Positions 15,612 through 26,203 of a stretch of DNA of 64,000 nucleotides are shown here, piece after piece. The stretch comes from Methylobacterium sp. (GTDB lineage: Bacteria; Pseudomonadota; Alphaproteobacteria; Rhizobiales; Beijerinckiaceae). The translations under genes and the position numbers were made by a program. Under the pieces are notes generated by a model, which saw only the letters and a program-made list of their open reading frames with translations, was not told where the DNA came from and did not search any database. The stretch's first letter is position 1; every line of letters starts with the position of its first letter. Location of the stretch: assembly GCA_020252645.1 (NCBI GenBank), contig JADCCN010000001.1, positions 18,099 to 82,098 on the forward strand, written 5' to 3'.

Positions 15612-18317
15612 TCAGCGCCGGCGCGGCTTGCCGCCACCCTTCGCGCGCGGCGTGCCCGAGAGTGGCACCTCGCGATCCGTGCCCGGTCCCATCGCATCGA
15701 GCGACGGTTTTCTGGCCCGCGCGGGCGGCAGGTTCGCCGCTGCGCCATATTGCGAGGCACCGGCCTTGCCGGCCTTTGCCGTCACGTTGCCCTGCCGCGC
15801 GCCCGGCTCCTCGAACACCGCAAGCTCCGTCGCCTTCAGGCGCTTGATCTCGTCGCGGATGCGCGCTGCCGTTTCAAAATCGAGATCGGCCGCGGCCTCG
15901 CGCATGCGCTTTTCGAGATCCGCCAGCACCGCCTCGAAATTATGGCCGATGGAGATCGCCCTGTCGGCCTGGCCCTTGTCGATCGTGACGCGATCGCGCT
16001 CATAAGCGCTGTTGATGATGTCCTCGATATTGCGTTTCACACTCTGCGGGGTGATGCCGTTGGCCTCGTTATAGGCATTCTGCTTTTCGCGGCGGCGATT
16101 GGTCTCGGCCATCGCGCGCTCCATCGAGCCGGTGATGTTGTCGGCATAGAGGATCACGCGGCCATCCACGTTGCGGGCCGCCCGGCCGATGGTCTGGATC
16201 AGCGAGGTCTCCGAGCGCAGGAAGCCTTCCTTGTCGGCATCGAGAATGGCCACGAGGCCGCATTCGGGAATGTCGAGGCCCTCGCGCAAGAGGTTGATGC
16301 CCACCAGCACATCGAAAGCGCCGAGGCGCAGGTCGCGGATGATCTCGATGCGTTCGAGCGTATCGACATCCGAATGCATGTAGCGCACGCGCACGCCCGC
16401 CTCGTGCAGGTATTCCGTCAGGTCCTCGGCCATGCGCTTCGTCAGCACCGTCACCAGCGTGCGATAGCCGGCCGCGCTCACATTTCGGACCTCGCCCAGC
16501 AGGTCATCGACCTGCGTGCGCGCAGGCCGCACGATCACTTGCGGGTCGATGAGGCCTGTGGGCCGGATCACCTGCTCCACGAAGACGCCGCCGGTGCGCT
16601 CAATCTCCCAGTCGCCGGGGGTGGCGGAGACATGCACGGTCTGCGGGCGCATCGCCTCCCATTCCTCGAAGCGCAGCGGGCGATTGTCGAGGCAGGAGGG
16701 TAGGCGGAAACCATATTCGGCGAGGGTGGCCTTGCGCCGGAAGTCGCCTTTGTACATGCCACCGATCTGCGGCACGGTCACATGGCTCTCATCGGTGAAA
16801 ACCAGCGCGTTATCCGGCAGATATTCGAAGAGCGTCGGCGGTGGATCTCCCGGATCGCGGCCCGTGAGATAGCGCGAGTAATTCTCGATGCCCTGGCAGA
16901 CGCCCGTGGCCTGCAGCATCTCGAGATCGAACTGCGTGCGCTGTTCGAGGCGTTGCGCCTCGATGAACCGGCTCTGGCAATTGAGTTCGGCCAACCGCTC
17001 CTTCAGTTCCGACTTGATGCCGGAAATCGCCTGGTCCAGAGTCGGGCGTGGCGTCACATAGTGCGAATTCGCATAGACCTTCACGAATTTGAGGTCGGCA
17101 TTCTTGTGGCCCGTGAGCGGATCGAATTCCGCGATCGCCTCCACCTCGTCGCCGAACAGGCCGATGCGCCAGGCGCGGTCCTCCAGATGGGCCGGGAAGA
17201 GCTCGATCACGTCGCCGCGCACGCGGAAGGTGCCGCGCGCGAAATCCGTGTTCGTGCGCTTGTATTGCAAAGCCGTGAGATCGGCGATGATCTGGCGCTG
17301 GTCGAGCCTTTCGCCCACCTCGATGCCGAAGCTCATGGCGGTATAGGTCTCGACCGACCCGATGCCGTAGATGCAGGAGACCGAGGCGACGATGATCACG
17401 TCGTCGCGTTCGAGCAGCGCCCGCGTCGCCGCGTGGCGCATCCGGTCGATCTCCTCGTTGATGGTCGATTCCTTGGCGATATAGGTGTCCGTCCGCGGCA
17501 CATAGGCCTCGGGCTGGTAGTAATCGTAATAGGAGACGAAATACTCGACCGCATTCTCCGGGAAGAAGCTCTTGAACTCCGAATAAAGCTGCGCCGCGAG
17601 CGTCTTGTTCGGCGCGAGAATGAGCGCGGGGCGCTGCGTCTTCTCGATCACCTGCGCCATGGTGAAGGTCTTGCCCGAGCCCGTGACGCCCAGCAGCACC
17701 TGATCGCGCTCCTGCTGCTGCACGCCCTCCACGAGCTGGCGGATCGCCTCGGGCTGGTCGCCGCGCGGTTCGAACGGCGCCTTCATCACGAAGCTCAGGC
17801 CGCCCTCGCTCTTGGCCGGGCGCTCCGGGCGATGCGGCGCCCAGACCTTCTTCTCGCGAAAGAGCGGATTGCCGTTCTTCAGCAATTCCTGCAGCGCGTC
17901 ATGCGTCGCCTGCACGCCCGCGGTGGAGGTGAGGGCATCCGCTTCCGAGATGCCGTCGAGCCCGCCGCCCATGCGCGCATCGTCGGGCAGCAGCGGAACC
18001 ACATTCCCCTGCATCACGCGACGCGGCTTTGCCCCGGCAATGTCATCATAGCGCGAGGGCTCGGTCGCGACATCGCGCTTCCTCGAAAGCGGAATCTCGT
18101 CCGGCAGGCCCAGGGAGGCCGCGAGCTTCGGATCGACCCCCGTGACGGGACCAGCGGCATAGCCCGATTGCGGCCTCTCGCCGAAGCCGCGTCCGCCGGG
18201 ATGCGATTTCGCCGGCTGGTTCAGGGCAGGATTGAGCAGGGCCGCGAGATGCTGGTCGAGCGGCTGAAGCTCCGGCCGCGACGCCTTGCCGCGCGAGGGT
18301 TTCGGGGATTTTGCCAT
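15612..18317 (-). CDS. uvrB: UvrABC system protein B
   Basis: UvrB is the damage-verifying helicase-like subunit of nucleotide excision repair; it is loaded by UvrA and recruits UvrC. The 901-residue protein has Walker A G-V-T-G-S-G-K-T at about 210-217, the beta-hairpin region with [10 protein letters not shown], helicase motifs including T-D-E-S-H and G-R-A-A-R-N, and a C-terminal UVR domain ([10 protein letters not shown]). The core begins near residue 178, so there is an N-terminal extension of about 175 low-complexity residues; such extensions occur in alphaproteobacterial UvrB. The tail after the UVR domain is basic. The start at 18317 ([10 protein letters not shown]) is preferred over an in-frame upstream codon. 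Confidence 0.97.
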   Translation of the reverse strand: MAKSPKPSRGKASRPELQPLDQHLAALLNPALNQPAKSHPGGRGFGERPQSGYAAGPVTGVDPKLAASLGLPDEIPLSRKRDVATEPSRYDDIAGAKPRRVMQGNVVPLLPDDARMGGGLDGISEADALTSTAGVQATHDALQELLKNGNPLFREKKVWAPHRPERPAKSEGGLSFVMKAPFEPRGDQPEAIRQLVEGVQQQERDQVLLGVTGSGKTFTMAQVIEKTQRPALILAPNKTLAAQLYSEFKSFFPENAVEYFVSYYDYYQPEAYVPRTDTYIAKESTINEEIDRMRHAATRALLERDDVIIVASVSCIYGIGSVETYTAMSFGIEVGERLDQRQIIADLTALQYKRTNTDFARGTFRVRGDVIELFPAHLEDRAWRIGLFGDEVEAIAEFDPLTGHKNADLKFVKVYANSHYVTPRPTLDQAISGIKSELKERLAELNCQSRFIEAQRLEQRTQFDLEMLQATGVCQGIENYSRYLTGRDPGDPPPTLFEYLPDNALVFTDESHVTVPQIGGMYKGDFRRKATLAEYGFRLPSCLDNRPLRFEEWEAMRPQTVHVSATPGDWEIERTGGVFVEQVIRPTGLIDPQVIVRPARTQVDDLLGEVRNVSAAGYRTLVTVLTKRMAEDLTEYLHEAGVRVRYMHSDVDTLERIEIIRDLRLGAFDVLVGINLLREGLDIPECGLVAILDADKEGFLRSETSLIQTIGRAARNVDGRVILYADNITGSMERAMAETNRRREKQNAYNEANGITPQSVKRNIEDIINSAYERDRVTIDKGQADRAISIGHNFEAVLADLEKRMREAAADLDFETAARIRDEIKRLKATELAVFEEPGARQGNVTAKAGKAGASQYGAAANLPPARARKPSLDAMGPGTDREVPLSGTPRAKGGGKPRRR

Positions 18318-18470
18318 CCTGACTAAATGGCTTTTCCTGCCGCGAGGGGCAAGCCCGAAGGTGAGCCGGATCGCGGGGTTCCTGACAGGAACCGGCACTT
18401 GCCTTCGGTCCCCGCTTTGCGCCATCGACAAGGCGAAGTTGTGCTTCCCGATTCCGCTGCGAGCCCCCCG

Positions 18471-18731
18471 ATGTCTCCCGCCACGATCGAACTCATCGGC
18501 GCCGTCGCCGCGACGATCACGACGCTTTGCTGGATTCCCCAGGCCATCAAGGTGTTGCGCACGCGCGAGACCGCCGCGATCTCGCTCACCATGTATTGCA
18601 TGCTCGCGGTGGGAATCGCGCTCTGGCTGATCTACGGATTTCTGATCGGTTCCTGGCCGCTCATCGGCGCGAACGCCGTCACACTGATGCCGGTGCTCGC
18701 CATTCTCGCGATGAAACTGCGCTTCGGCTGA
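18471..18731 (+). CDS. SemiSWEET-type sugar transporter (PQ-loop protein)
   Basis: The 86-residue protein has three hydrophobic helices, with a conserved P-Q motif in the first ([15 protein letters not shown]), then S-L-T-M-Y near residue 40 and A-L-W-L-I-Y-G near 55. This is the three-helix half unit that dimerises to form a SemiSWEET sugar facilitator in the inner membrane. It is divergent from uvrB, and its stop is 6 nt from the end of the converging sugar dehydrogenase gene. The ATG was chosen because it directly precedes the first helix. Confidence 0.88.
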   Translation: MSPATIELIGAVAATITTLCWIPQAIKVLRTRETAAISLTMYCMLAVGIALWLIYGFLIGSWPLIGANAVTLMPVLAILAMKLRFG

Positions 18732-18737
18732 GCCGTT

Positions 18738-19856
18738 TCACTGCGGCACGAGGCGGAGCAGCTTCCCGTCGCGGTCATCCGTCAGCAGGTAGATGTAGCC
18801 ATCCGGCCCTTGCACCACATCGCGGATGCGCTCGCCCTCGCGCTCCAGCATGCGTGTCTCGCCGATGACCTGCCCGTTGCGCATCTCAAGGCGCGCCAGC
18901 AATTGTCCCGCCAGCGCGCCGGTGAAGAGATGGCCCCGCCATTTCGGGAACTTGTCGCCGGTATAGAACATCGCGCCGGAAGGGGCGATGGAGGGATCCC
19001 AATAGAAGAGCGGCTGCTCCATGCCGGCCTTCCGGGTGCCCTCGCCGATTTTCGCGCCGGAATAGTCGATTCCGTGGGTGATGACGGGCCAGCCGTAATT
19101 CCTGCCGGCCTGCGGCTGGTTGATCTCGTCGCCGCCGCGCGCCCCATGCTCGATGGTGTAGAGCCGCCCGGTTTCCGGGTGCAGTGTCGCGCCCTGCACG
19201 TTGCGATGCCCGTAGGACCAGATTTCCGGCTTCGCATCGGAGCGGTTCACGAAGGGATTGTCGGGCGGCACGGTGCCGTCCTTCGTGATGCGGATGACCT
19301 TGCCGATATGGTTTGCGAGGTTCTGCGCTTCCTTTTCCATGTTTCCGCGATCGCCCAGCGTGATGAAGAGGGTGCCATCGCGCCCGAAGACAAGGCGACA
19401 GCCGAAATGCCGGCCGGTATTGCCCGCCGGCATCTGCCGGAAGATCACCCGGCCCTCCTCCAGGGCCGTGAAACTTGCCGAAAGCCTGCCGCGGAACACG
19501 CTCGTTCCGGTGCCGCCGTCGCGGCTTTCCGCGAAGCACAGGAAGACCTGCCGCGTGGTCGCGAAATCCGGATCGAGTGCGAGGCCGAGCAATCCGCCCT
19601 GTCCCACGGCTGCGATCGGCGGGAGCCCGGTGATGGGCGCCCCGGCCGCTCCGGCACTGAGGTTCACGATTCGCAGGCGCCCCGGCCGCTCGGTCACCAG
19701 CGCCCGCCCATCGGGCAGGAAGGCCATGCCCCAGGGGTTCACGAGGCCGCGCGCGACCACTTCCACCTTAGGTTTCTCCGCTGGCTGTCCCAGGGCGGGA
19801 AGGGTCGGCAATCCGGCAAGGGCGACCAGCACGAGCAGCGGCAGGGAGCGGGGCAT
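18738..19856 (-). CDS. PQQ-dependent sugar dehydrogenase (Yli/Asd type)
   Basis: The 372-residue protein has a signal peptide (about residues 1-24) and the six-bladed propeller of the soluble glucose/sorbosone dehydrogenase family: N-P-W-G-M-A-F-L-P-D-G near residue 40, G-R-H-F-G-C-R-L near 145, a G-D-E-I-N region near 240, and N-Y-G-W-P near 250. These periplasmic enzymes oxidise aldose sugars using PQQ. An AAGGAG site lies 7 nt before the ATG at 19856, which is preferred over a TTG two codons upstream. PQQ dependence is family-based. Confidence 0.87.
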   Translation of the reverse strand: MPRSLPLLVLVALAGLPTLPALGQPAEKPKVEVVARGLVNPWGMAFLPDGRALVTERPGRLRIVNLSAGAAGAPITGLPPIAAVGQGGLLGLALDPDFATTRQVFLCFAESRDGGTGTSVFRGRLSASFTALEEGRVIFRQMPAGNTGRHFGCRLVFGRDGTLFITLGDRGNMEKEAQNLANHIGKVIRITKDGTVPPDNPFVNRSDAKPEIWSYGHRNVQGATLHPETGRLYTIEHGARGGDEINQPQAGRNYGWPVITHGIDYSGAKIGEGTRKAGMEQPLFYWDPSIAPSGAMFYTGDKFPKWRGHLFTGALAGQLLARLEMRNGQVIGETRMLEREGERIRDVVQGPDGYIYLLTDDRDGKLLRLVPQ

Positions 19857-20138
19857 CGGCAACTCCTTCAGCGGGGAAGAAGCCTGAAGATAGCGCGAAA
19901 GCCCGCCGCCTCAACCACCGGCGCTGCCGCCTGTTTCCAGCGATCCGGTTTCCCGGACTTGCCATTCCCGCCATAATTTGCCCTGATGCGGCTGGCGAAG
20001 GGGCCCGCTTGTTCATGCCAGGTTGGCTTTCGACCGGATAAGAATGCTTCGGGATCAACCGGCAGCCTGACGGGAGACGCGTGTGACGAGTTTCGGCAGC
20101 GGGGGCAGGAGGCCCACGAGCGGGAAGGAATGCACGGC

Positions 20139-21317
20139 ATGAGCGACCCGGCGAGCCGTGCCTTCACGCCGTTCTCCGAACATCGCAAGCGCGATGTCGT
20201 CCGCCGCTTCTGGGCGGTGGCCGGCGGCTTCTGGCAGGGCGCGACACGGTCCCGGGCCTTCTTCTACACCTTCGGCCTCGCTTTGGGGCTCATCCTCGTC
20301 CTTTTCGTCAATATCGGGATCAATCGCTGGCAATCCGGCCTGTTCAATGCGCTGGAAGCGAAGGATGGCGCGCGCGCCTTCTTCGTGCTGGCTTTGGTCC
20401 CGCTGCTTGTTCTGGGCGGAGCGGGGGCCGGCGCGCTCGTCGTTTACATGCGCGAGACCCTGCAGGTTCTGTGGCGCGAATATGTGGTGAAGGCGCTTGT
20501 CGCCCGCTGGATCGACCGCGACCGCTACCGGCAGATGCAGGAGAAGGGCCGGGAGCCGCCGAACCCCGAATATCGCATCGCGGATGATGTGCGCGTGGCG
20601 CTGGACCCGCTGGTGGATTTCGCGATCGGTTTCTTCTCCGCCGGCCTCGCGCTCATCGCCTTCATCGGCATCCTCTGGAAGGTCGGCGGCTCGATGACCG
20701 TGACCGTTGCGGGCACGACGCTGACCATTCCGGCCTTCATGGTGCTGGCGGCGATGCTCTACGGCCTGACGATGACCACGGCGATCGTCTGGGTTGGCCG
20801 GCCGCTGGTGGGCGCCATTGCGCGCAAGAACGAAAGCGAGGCGCGCCTGCGCTTCGATTTGACGCATCTGCGCGAGCATGCGGAAAAGGTGCGGGCCGAA
20901 GGCGGCGGCGCCGCCAGGCATCAGACCATTCTCGATACCTACGGGAATGTCGTCGAGCGCTCGCGCCGCATCGTTCAATTTCACACCCGCATCACCTGGT
21001 TCACCAATGGCAATGGCGTGCTGGTGCCGCTCTTCGCCATCGTGCTGGCGACGCCGAAATATCTCGCGGGCGGGCTGACGCTCGGCGATCTCGTGAGCCT
21101 TGGCGCGGCCTTCCAGCAGACGCAGATGGCCTTCTCCTGGCTCGTGGACAATTACCGGCAGGTGGCCCTCTGGTATGCCTCGGCTGGCCGTGTCGTCGAT
21201 GTGATCGACGCGCTGCAGGATGAGCGCGCCGAGAGCCTCTGTCCGTCCGACCCGGCCCCGCCGGCCGAGCGCCCCGAGATCCTGCTGAACAATGTCGTGA
21301 AAATGCCGGCGGAGTGA
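20139..21317 (+). CDS. SbmA/BacA- or YddA-like transporter membrane domain
   Basis: The 392-residue protein has a cytosolic N-terminus and about six membrane segments (first at residues 35-60). Family motifs include N-I-G-I-N-R-W-Q-S-G-L-F-N-A-L, a W-R-E-Y-V-V...W-I-D-R-D-R-Y loop, and R-I-A-D-D-V-R-V. It stops after A-G-R-V-V-D-V-I-D-A-L, where YddA-like ABC exporters continue into an ATPase domain, so it lacks an ATPase. This matches SbmA/BacA peptide importers, which have no ATPase, or a truncated exporter. The ATG at 20139 is favoured because GGAAGGA lies 8-10 nt upstream of it. Confidence 0.8.
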   Translation: MSDPASRAFTPFSEHRKRDVVRRFWAVAGGFWQGATRSRAFFYTFGLALGLILVLFVNIGINRWQSGLFNALEAKDGARAFFVLALVPLLVLGGAGAGALVVYMRETLQVLWREYVVKALVARWIDRDRYRQMQEKGREPPNPEYRIADDVRVALDPLVDFAIGFFSAGLALIAFIGILWKVGGSMTVTVAGTTLTIPAFMVLAAMLYGLTMTTAIVWVGRPLVGAIARKNESEARLRFDLTHLREHAEKVRAEGGGAARHQTILDTYGNVVERSRRIVQFHTRITWFTNGNGVLVPLFAIVLATPKYLAGGLTLGDLVSLGAAFQQTQMAFSWLVDNYRQVALWYASAGRVVDVIDALQDERAESLCPSDPAPPAERPEILLNNVVKMPAE

Positions 21318-21328
21318 TCCGCCGGCAT
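21303..21328. terminator. Perfect hairpin over the stop codon of the SbmA-like gene
   Basis: ATGCCGGCGG and CCGCCGGCAT (21303-21312 and 21319-21328) form a perfect 10-bp stem with an AGTGAT loop that contains the TGA stop. There is no T-run, so it may slow or end transcription without being a canonical rho-independent terminator. The converging TctC-type gene ends 27 nt downstream. Confidence 0.5.
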
Positions 21329-21354
21329 CGCGCTCGTCCGGTTGTTGCGCGGCC

Positions 21355-22329
21355 TCAGACCGGCTGCAGGCCGATCGCCTTCACCACATCCGCCCAGGTC
21401 TCCATTTCCTGCTTGAGAAAGGCCCGGAACTCCGCCGGCGGGCGGATATCCAGCGCGAAGCCCAGATCGGTGATCTTCCTGGAGACGGCTTCGGTCTGCA
21501 TCGCCTTGATGATCGCGCGGGAGAGGCGGTCGACCACCGGCGCAGGGGTCTTCGCGGGCGCGAAGAAGCCGGCCCAGCTCTCCGCATCGGCATTCGAGAC
21601 GCCCTGCTCGCGGAAGGTCGGCATGTTCGGAAGCTGCGAGGCGCGCCTGGTGCTGGCCACGCCGATGCCGCGCATCTGGCCGGCCTCGATCTGCTTCAGC
21701 ACGCTCGGCAGGGTGGAGAGCGACACATCGATCCGCCCGCCGATGATGTCCTGCACCAGGGGCGCAGCACCCTGATAGGGGATATGCTGCATCTGGATGC
21801 CCACGCGCCGCATCAGCAGCTCGGTGGAGAGATGCGAGCCGGAGCCATTGCCGGTCGAGCCGTAGTTCAGCTTGCCCGGCTCCCTCTTCGCGAGCGCGAT
21901 CAGTTCCTGCAGGTTCTTCACCGGCAGGTCGTTTCTCACCACAAGGGCGTGAGGGAAGGCGCCCGCGCCCGCGAGCGGGGCGAAATCCGCGATGGCATCA
22001 TAGCCCGGCTGCTTCATCAGCAGCATGTTGTTGCCATGCGTCTGGTTGTTGCCGAAGGTGATGGTGTGGCCATCGGGCTCGGCCTGCGCCACGGCGCGCG
22101 TGCCGATGGAGCCCGAAGCCCCGGCACGGTTTTCAACGATCACCTTCTGTTTCAGGTCTTCCTCGATATTCGCAGCGACGATCCGCGCGATGACATCGGT
22201 TGGTCCGCCCGCAGGATAGGCCACCACGATCGTGATGGTGCGCGATGGGAAGCCCGATTGGGCGCGGGCCACAAATGGAAAAGCTACAGCAGCGCCCGCG
22301 CAAGCGAGCGTCTGGCGACGATTGAGCAT
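21355..22329 (-). CDS. Bug/TctC-family tripartite tricarboxylate transporter binding protein
   Basis: The 324-residue periplasmic protein has a signal peptide with L-N-R-R-Q-T-L-A and V-A-R-A-Q near residue 22. The family pattern then follows: F-P-S-R-T-I-T-I-V-V-A-Y-P-A-G-G-P-T-D near 28, V-I-V-E-N-R-A-G-A-S-G near 60, and a G-S-T-G-N-G-S-G-S-H loop near 150. Bug proteins bind carboxylates or similar anions and feed TctAB permeases; no tctA or tctB is in the window, which is common for the family. GGGAGTGA precedes the ATG. Confidence 0.9.
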   Translation of the reverse strand: MLNRRQTLACAGAAVAFPFVARAQSGFPSRTITIVVAYPAGGPTDVIARIVAANIEEDLKQKVIVENRAGASGSIGTRAVAQAEPDGHTITFGNNQTHGNNMLLMKQPGYDAIADFAPLAGAGAFPHALVVRNDLPVKNLQELIALAKREPGKLNYGSTGNGSGSHLSTELLMRRVGIQMQHIPYQGAAPLVQDIIGGRIDVSLSTLPSVLKQIEAGQMRGIGVASTRRASQLPNMPTFREQGVSNADAESWAGFFAPAKTPAPVVDRLSRAIIKAMQTEAVSRKITDLGFALDIRPPAEFRAFLKQEMETWADVVKAIGLQPV

Positions 22330-22435
22330 GAATTCACTCCCTGAACGATGTTGACAGGGGAAGCCGACCGAAAAAACCGATCTCTGTCGTCTTTTTGCCC
22401 CCTTTGGCCTTGATGGCCCATGGCAAGAGACATAA

Positions 22436-23719
<1,284 letters not shown>

Positions 23720-23788
23720 GGCAAGGGCCGGTTGGCGGCGGAATCCCCTCCCATGGTGCCGTTGCGGGATTTCCACCTGAAGGGCCGG

Positions 23789-24772
23789 ATGCGAAGCCTT
23801 GCTGCCGGCCTTGTGCTCTGGCTTGGCCTGTTGCTGGCTGCGCCCGCAGCCGAGGCGCAGACCGGCATTTTCTCGATTTTCCGCATGCCGCAGCAGACCG
23901 ACATTGCGCCTCAGGCTGATGCCGAGGAGGATGCCGAATTCGCAACCCCGCCGCTGAATGCCCTGCCCGCGCCGGCACTGCCCCTGCCGCCCCGGCGCAT
24001 GACCATGGTGCAGAACCCGACCGCGCCGGCTCCTCGACCCCCGGGCCTCGAGGCTGTTTCGCCTGCGCCCGTCCTGCCGCTCGCCGCATCGTCTCCGGCC
24101 AACGCGCCGGCTCCGGTGCAATCTCCGGTGCCGCAATTCACCGCGCCGGGCGTGCCTGCCGGCCCGCTCCTGGCCGTGCCCGATCTCCCCTTGCCTCCGC
24201 GCCGGCCCGGCGCGCCGGCACCCGCGCCAGAGCCGGAGCCGCAGGCGCAACAGGCCGAGGCGCCCGCGGAGCCGCCGCCTGCCGTCGATTTCGATTCCTT
24301 CGCCGAGCGCCCGACCATGCTGGCCTCGCTTCCCTTCCCCGGTTTCCGCCCGATGGGACAGCCGCCCCTTCAGCAGCAGGAGACAACGACAGAGGAACTG
24401 GAGAAGGAGGAAGAGCGCACCCCCGAGCCGATGCAGGTGGAAAGGCAGACGGATGATGTCGACATCGCCTGTCTCAAGCCGGACCTCATGGTGCTGGTGC
24501 GCAAGGCCGGCGACCGCTTCGGCGCAACGCCGATCATCACCTCGGGCCAGCGCTATCGCGGCCGGCTCGGCTCCTATCATCGCAGGTGCATGGCGGCGGA
24601 TTTCTACGTGCCGGGTATTCCCCGCGCCGATCTCGCACGCTACCTGCGCAGCTTGCCGGAAGCGGGCGGCGTGGGCACCTATTGCCACACCAAGAGCGTG
24701 CATATCGATATCGGCGAGCCCCGGAACTGGTCGCAATGCGGCTTTCGCTTCCGCTTCTCCCAGCGTGGCTGA
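23789..24772 (+). CDS. Secreted proline-rich protein with M15-like peptidase domain
   Basis: The 327-residue protein has a signal peptide (about residues 1-24, ending A-A-E-A-Q). A long low-complexity proline/alanine segment covers about residues 50-190, and a charged E-E-L-E-K-E-E-E-R patch follows. The C-terminal domain has I-T-S-G-Q-R-Y near 255, S-Y-H-R-R-C-M-A-A-D near 265 and K-S-V-H-I-D-I-G near 310, the His/Asp/His layout of M15-type D-alanyl peptidases. The enzyme domain would act on peptidoglycan in the periplasm, with the proline-rich part as a spacer. The ATG at 23789 gives the signal peptide; upstream in-frame starts do not. Confidence 0.75.
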   Translation: MRSLAAGLVLWLGLLLAAPAAEAQTGIFSIFRMPQQTDIAPQADAEEDAEFATPPLNALPAPALPLPPRRMTMVQNPTAPAPRPPGLEAVSPAPVLPLAASSPANAPAPVQSPVPQFTAPGVPAGPLLAVPDLPLPPRRPGAPAPAPEPEPQAQQAEAPAEPPPAVDFDSFAERPTMLASLPFPGFRPMGQPPLQQQETTTEELEKEEERTPEPMQVERQTDDVDIACLKPDLMVLVRKAGDRFGATPIITSGQRYRGRLGSYHRRCMAADFYVPGIPRADLARYLRSLPEAGGVGTYCHTKSVHIDIGEPRNWSQCGFRFRFSQRG

Positions 24773-24858
24773 GGCAGGGCCAAGGCGCGCGAATTCGGGT
24801 GGAGCGCGGAAGCGAACGGGCCTAGGACTGGGTCTGCAACCCGCCCCGTGAGCCCCGC

Positions 24859-25809
24859 ATGACCGACCAGCCGAAGCCCGCCGGGCCGCCCGCCCTGCCC
24901 ATCGCCTCCCAGCCGATGAGCGCGGATCTGTGGCTGACGCTCGGCTTTCTCTCGATGCTCTGGGGCGGGTCCTTCTTCTTCATCGCCGTTGCCGTTAAGG
25001 AATGGCCGCCCTTCACCATCGTCTTTGCGCGCGTGGTCATCGCGGCGCTGGTGCTGCTGGCCGTGCTGGCGGTGCTGCGCCCGGCCTTCCGGCTCGACCG
25101 GCGTCTCGTGCTTTCGGTGCTCGGCATGGCGCTGTTCAACAACGTGGTGCCGTTTTCGCTCATTGCCTGGGCGCAGGGGCAGATTCCCAGCGGTCTTGCC
25201 TCGATCCTCAACGCGACGACACCGCTCTTCACGGTGGCGCTGCTGCACGTGGCAGGCGCCGAGCGCGCGACGCCCATGAAGGCCGCCGGCGTGCTCGTCG
25301 GCATGGGTGGCGTCGCCCTGATGCTCGCGCGGGACTGGGGAAAATTCGGCGCGGCCGAGATCATCCCGCAACTCGCGATGCTCGCAGCCACCACCTCCTA
25401 TGCCCTCTCGGGCTGGTGGGGCCGGCGCCTGCAGAAGGATGCGGTGCCGCCGCTCGTGGCGGCGACCGGGCAGATGATCGGCTCGACCCTCATGCTGGCA
25501 CCGCTCGTGTTGCTGATCGACCGCCCCTGGCTTCTGCCCTTGCCGGGCACGCCGGCGATCATGTCCATCCTGGCCCTCGGCGTCTTCTCCACCGCTCTCG
25601 CCTATATCCTGTTCTTCCGGGTGCTGGTGAGGGCCGGCCCGACGAACCTCGCGCTTGTCACCTTCCTCATTCCGATCAGCGCCATCCTGCTGGGCACCCT
25701 GTTTCTGGGAGAGCGGCTCACGCTGTCGCAGGCCTTCGGCATGGCGACGATCGGGCTGGGCCTCGCGCTGATCGATGGCCGCCTGTTTCGCCGCAGGGTG
25801 ACGACGTGA
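24859..25809 (+). CDS. EamA/DMT-family transporter
   Basis: The 316-residue protein has about ten hydrophobic helices in two EamA repeats. W-G-G-S-F-F-F-I-A-V-A-V near residue 35 starts the first repeat, and S-Y-A-L-S-G-W-W-G-R near 180 the second. E-R-L-T-L-S-Q-A-F-G near 290 is the usual end signature. It is an inner-membrane exporter or importer of small metabolites (amino acids or similar are usual). Its stop overlaps the GTG of the Ada-domain gene (GTGA), so the two are coupled. Confidence 0.9.
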   Translation: MTDQPKPAGPPALPIASQPMSADLWLTLGFLSMLWGGSFFFIAVAVKEWPPFTIVFARVVIAALVLLAVLAVLRPAFRLDRRLVLSVLGMALFNNVVPFSLIAWAQGQIPSGLASILNATTPLFTVALLHVAGAERATPMKAAGVLVGMGGVALMLARDWGKFGAAEIIPQLAMLAATTSYALSGWWGRRLQKDAVPPLVAATGQMIGSTLMLAPLVLLIDRPWLLPLPGTPAIMSILALGVFSTALAYILFFRVLVRAGPTNLALVTFLIPISAILLGTLFLGERLTLSQAFGMATIGLGLALIDGRLFRRRVTT

Positions 25810-26024
25810 CCCCGGATTTCGTGACCGACGAAACCCGCTGGCAGGCCTTCCTTGCGCGCGATGCCGCCGCCGATGGCCTCTTCTTCGTGGCCGTGATGAC
25901 CACGGGAATCTTCTGCCGTCCGGTCTGTCCGGCGCGCCCGAAGCGGGAGAATATCCGCTTCATCGAGAAACGCGCGGCCTGCCTCGATGCCGGATTCCGG
26001 CCCTGCAAGCGCTGCCGGCCCTGA
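25806..26024 (+). CDS. Stand-alone Ada metal-binding domain protein
   Basis: The frame from GTG at 25806 to TGA at 26022-26024 encodes 72 residues equal to the N-terminal zinc domain of Ada: R-W-Q-A-F-L-A-R-D, then T-T-G-I-F-C-R-P-V-C-P-A-R and G-F-R-P-C-K-R-C-R-P. The four cysteines match the Zn/methyl-acceptor set. In full Ada this domain takes methyl groups from DNA phosphotriesters and is followed by an AraC domain and an alkyltransferase; neither is present here. It overlaps the end of the EamA gene by 4 nt. It could be a functional single-domain protein or the remnant of a larger ada. Confidence 0.75.
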   Translation: MTPDFVTDETRWQAFLARDAAADGLFFVAVMTTGIFCRPVCPARPKRENIRFIEKRAACLDAGFRPCKRCRP

Positions 26025-26203
26025 TTTCCACCTTCATTCGGCCTGAAAATTCCAATCTTGCCCGTTTCTGCCTGCTTGAGGGGCTGGACGCTTTCGTTTC
26101 TCGTGATAAGAATGCAAGTGGTTTATAACTAAACAATGTCCCGGCTAACCGGGCTTGCAAGAACAATGACCATCGTCCGGAGCGGTGGTTCGGGAGGATT
26201 GGA

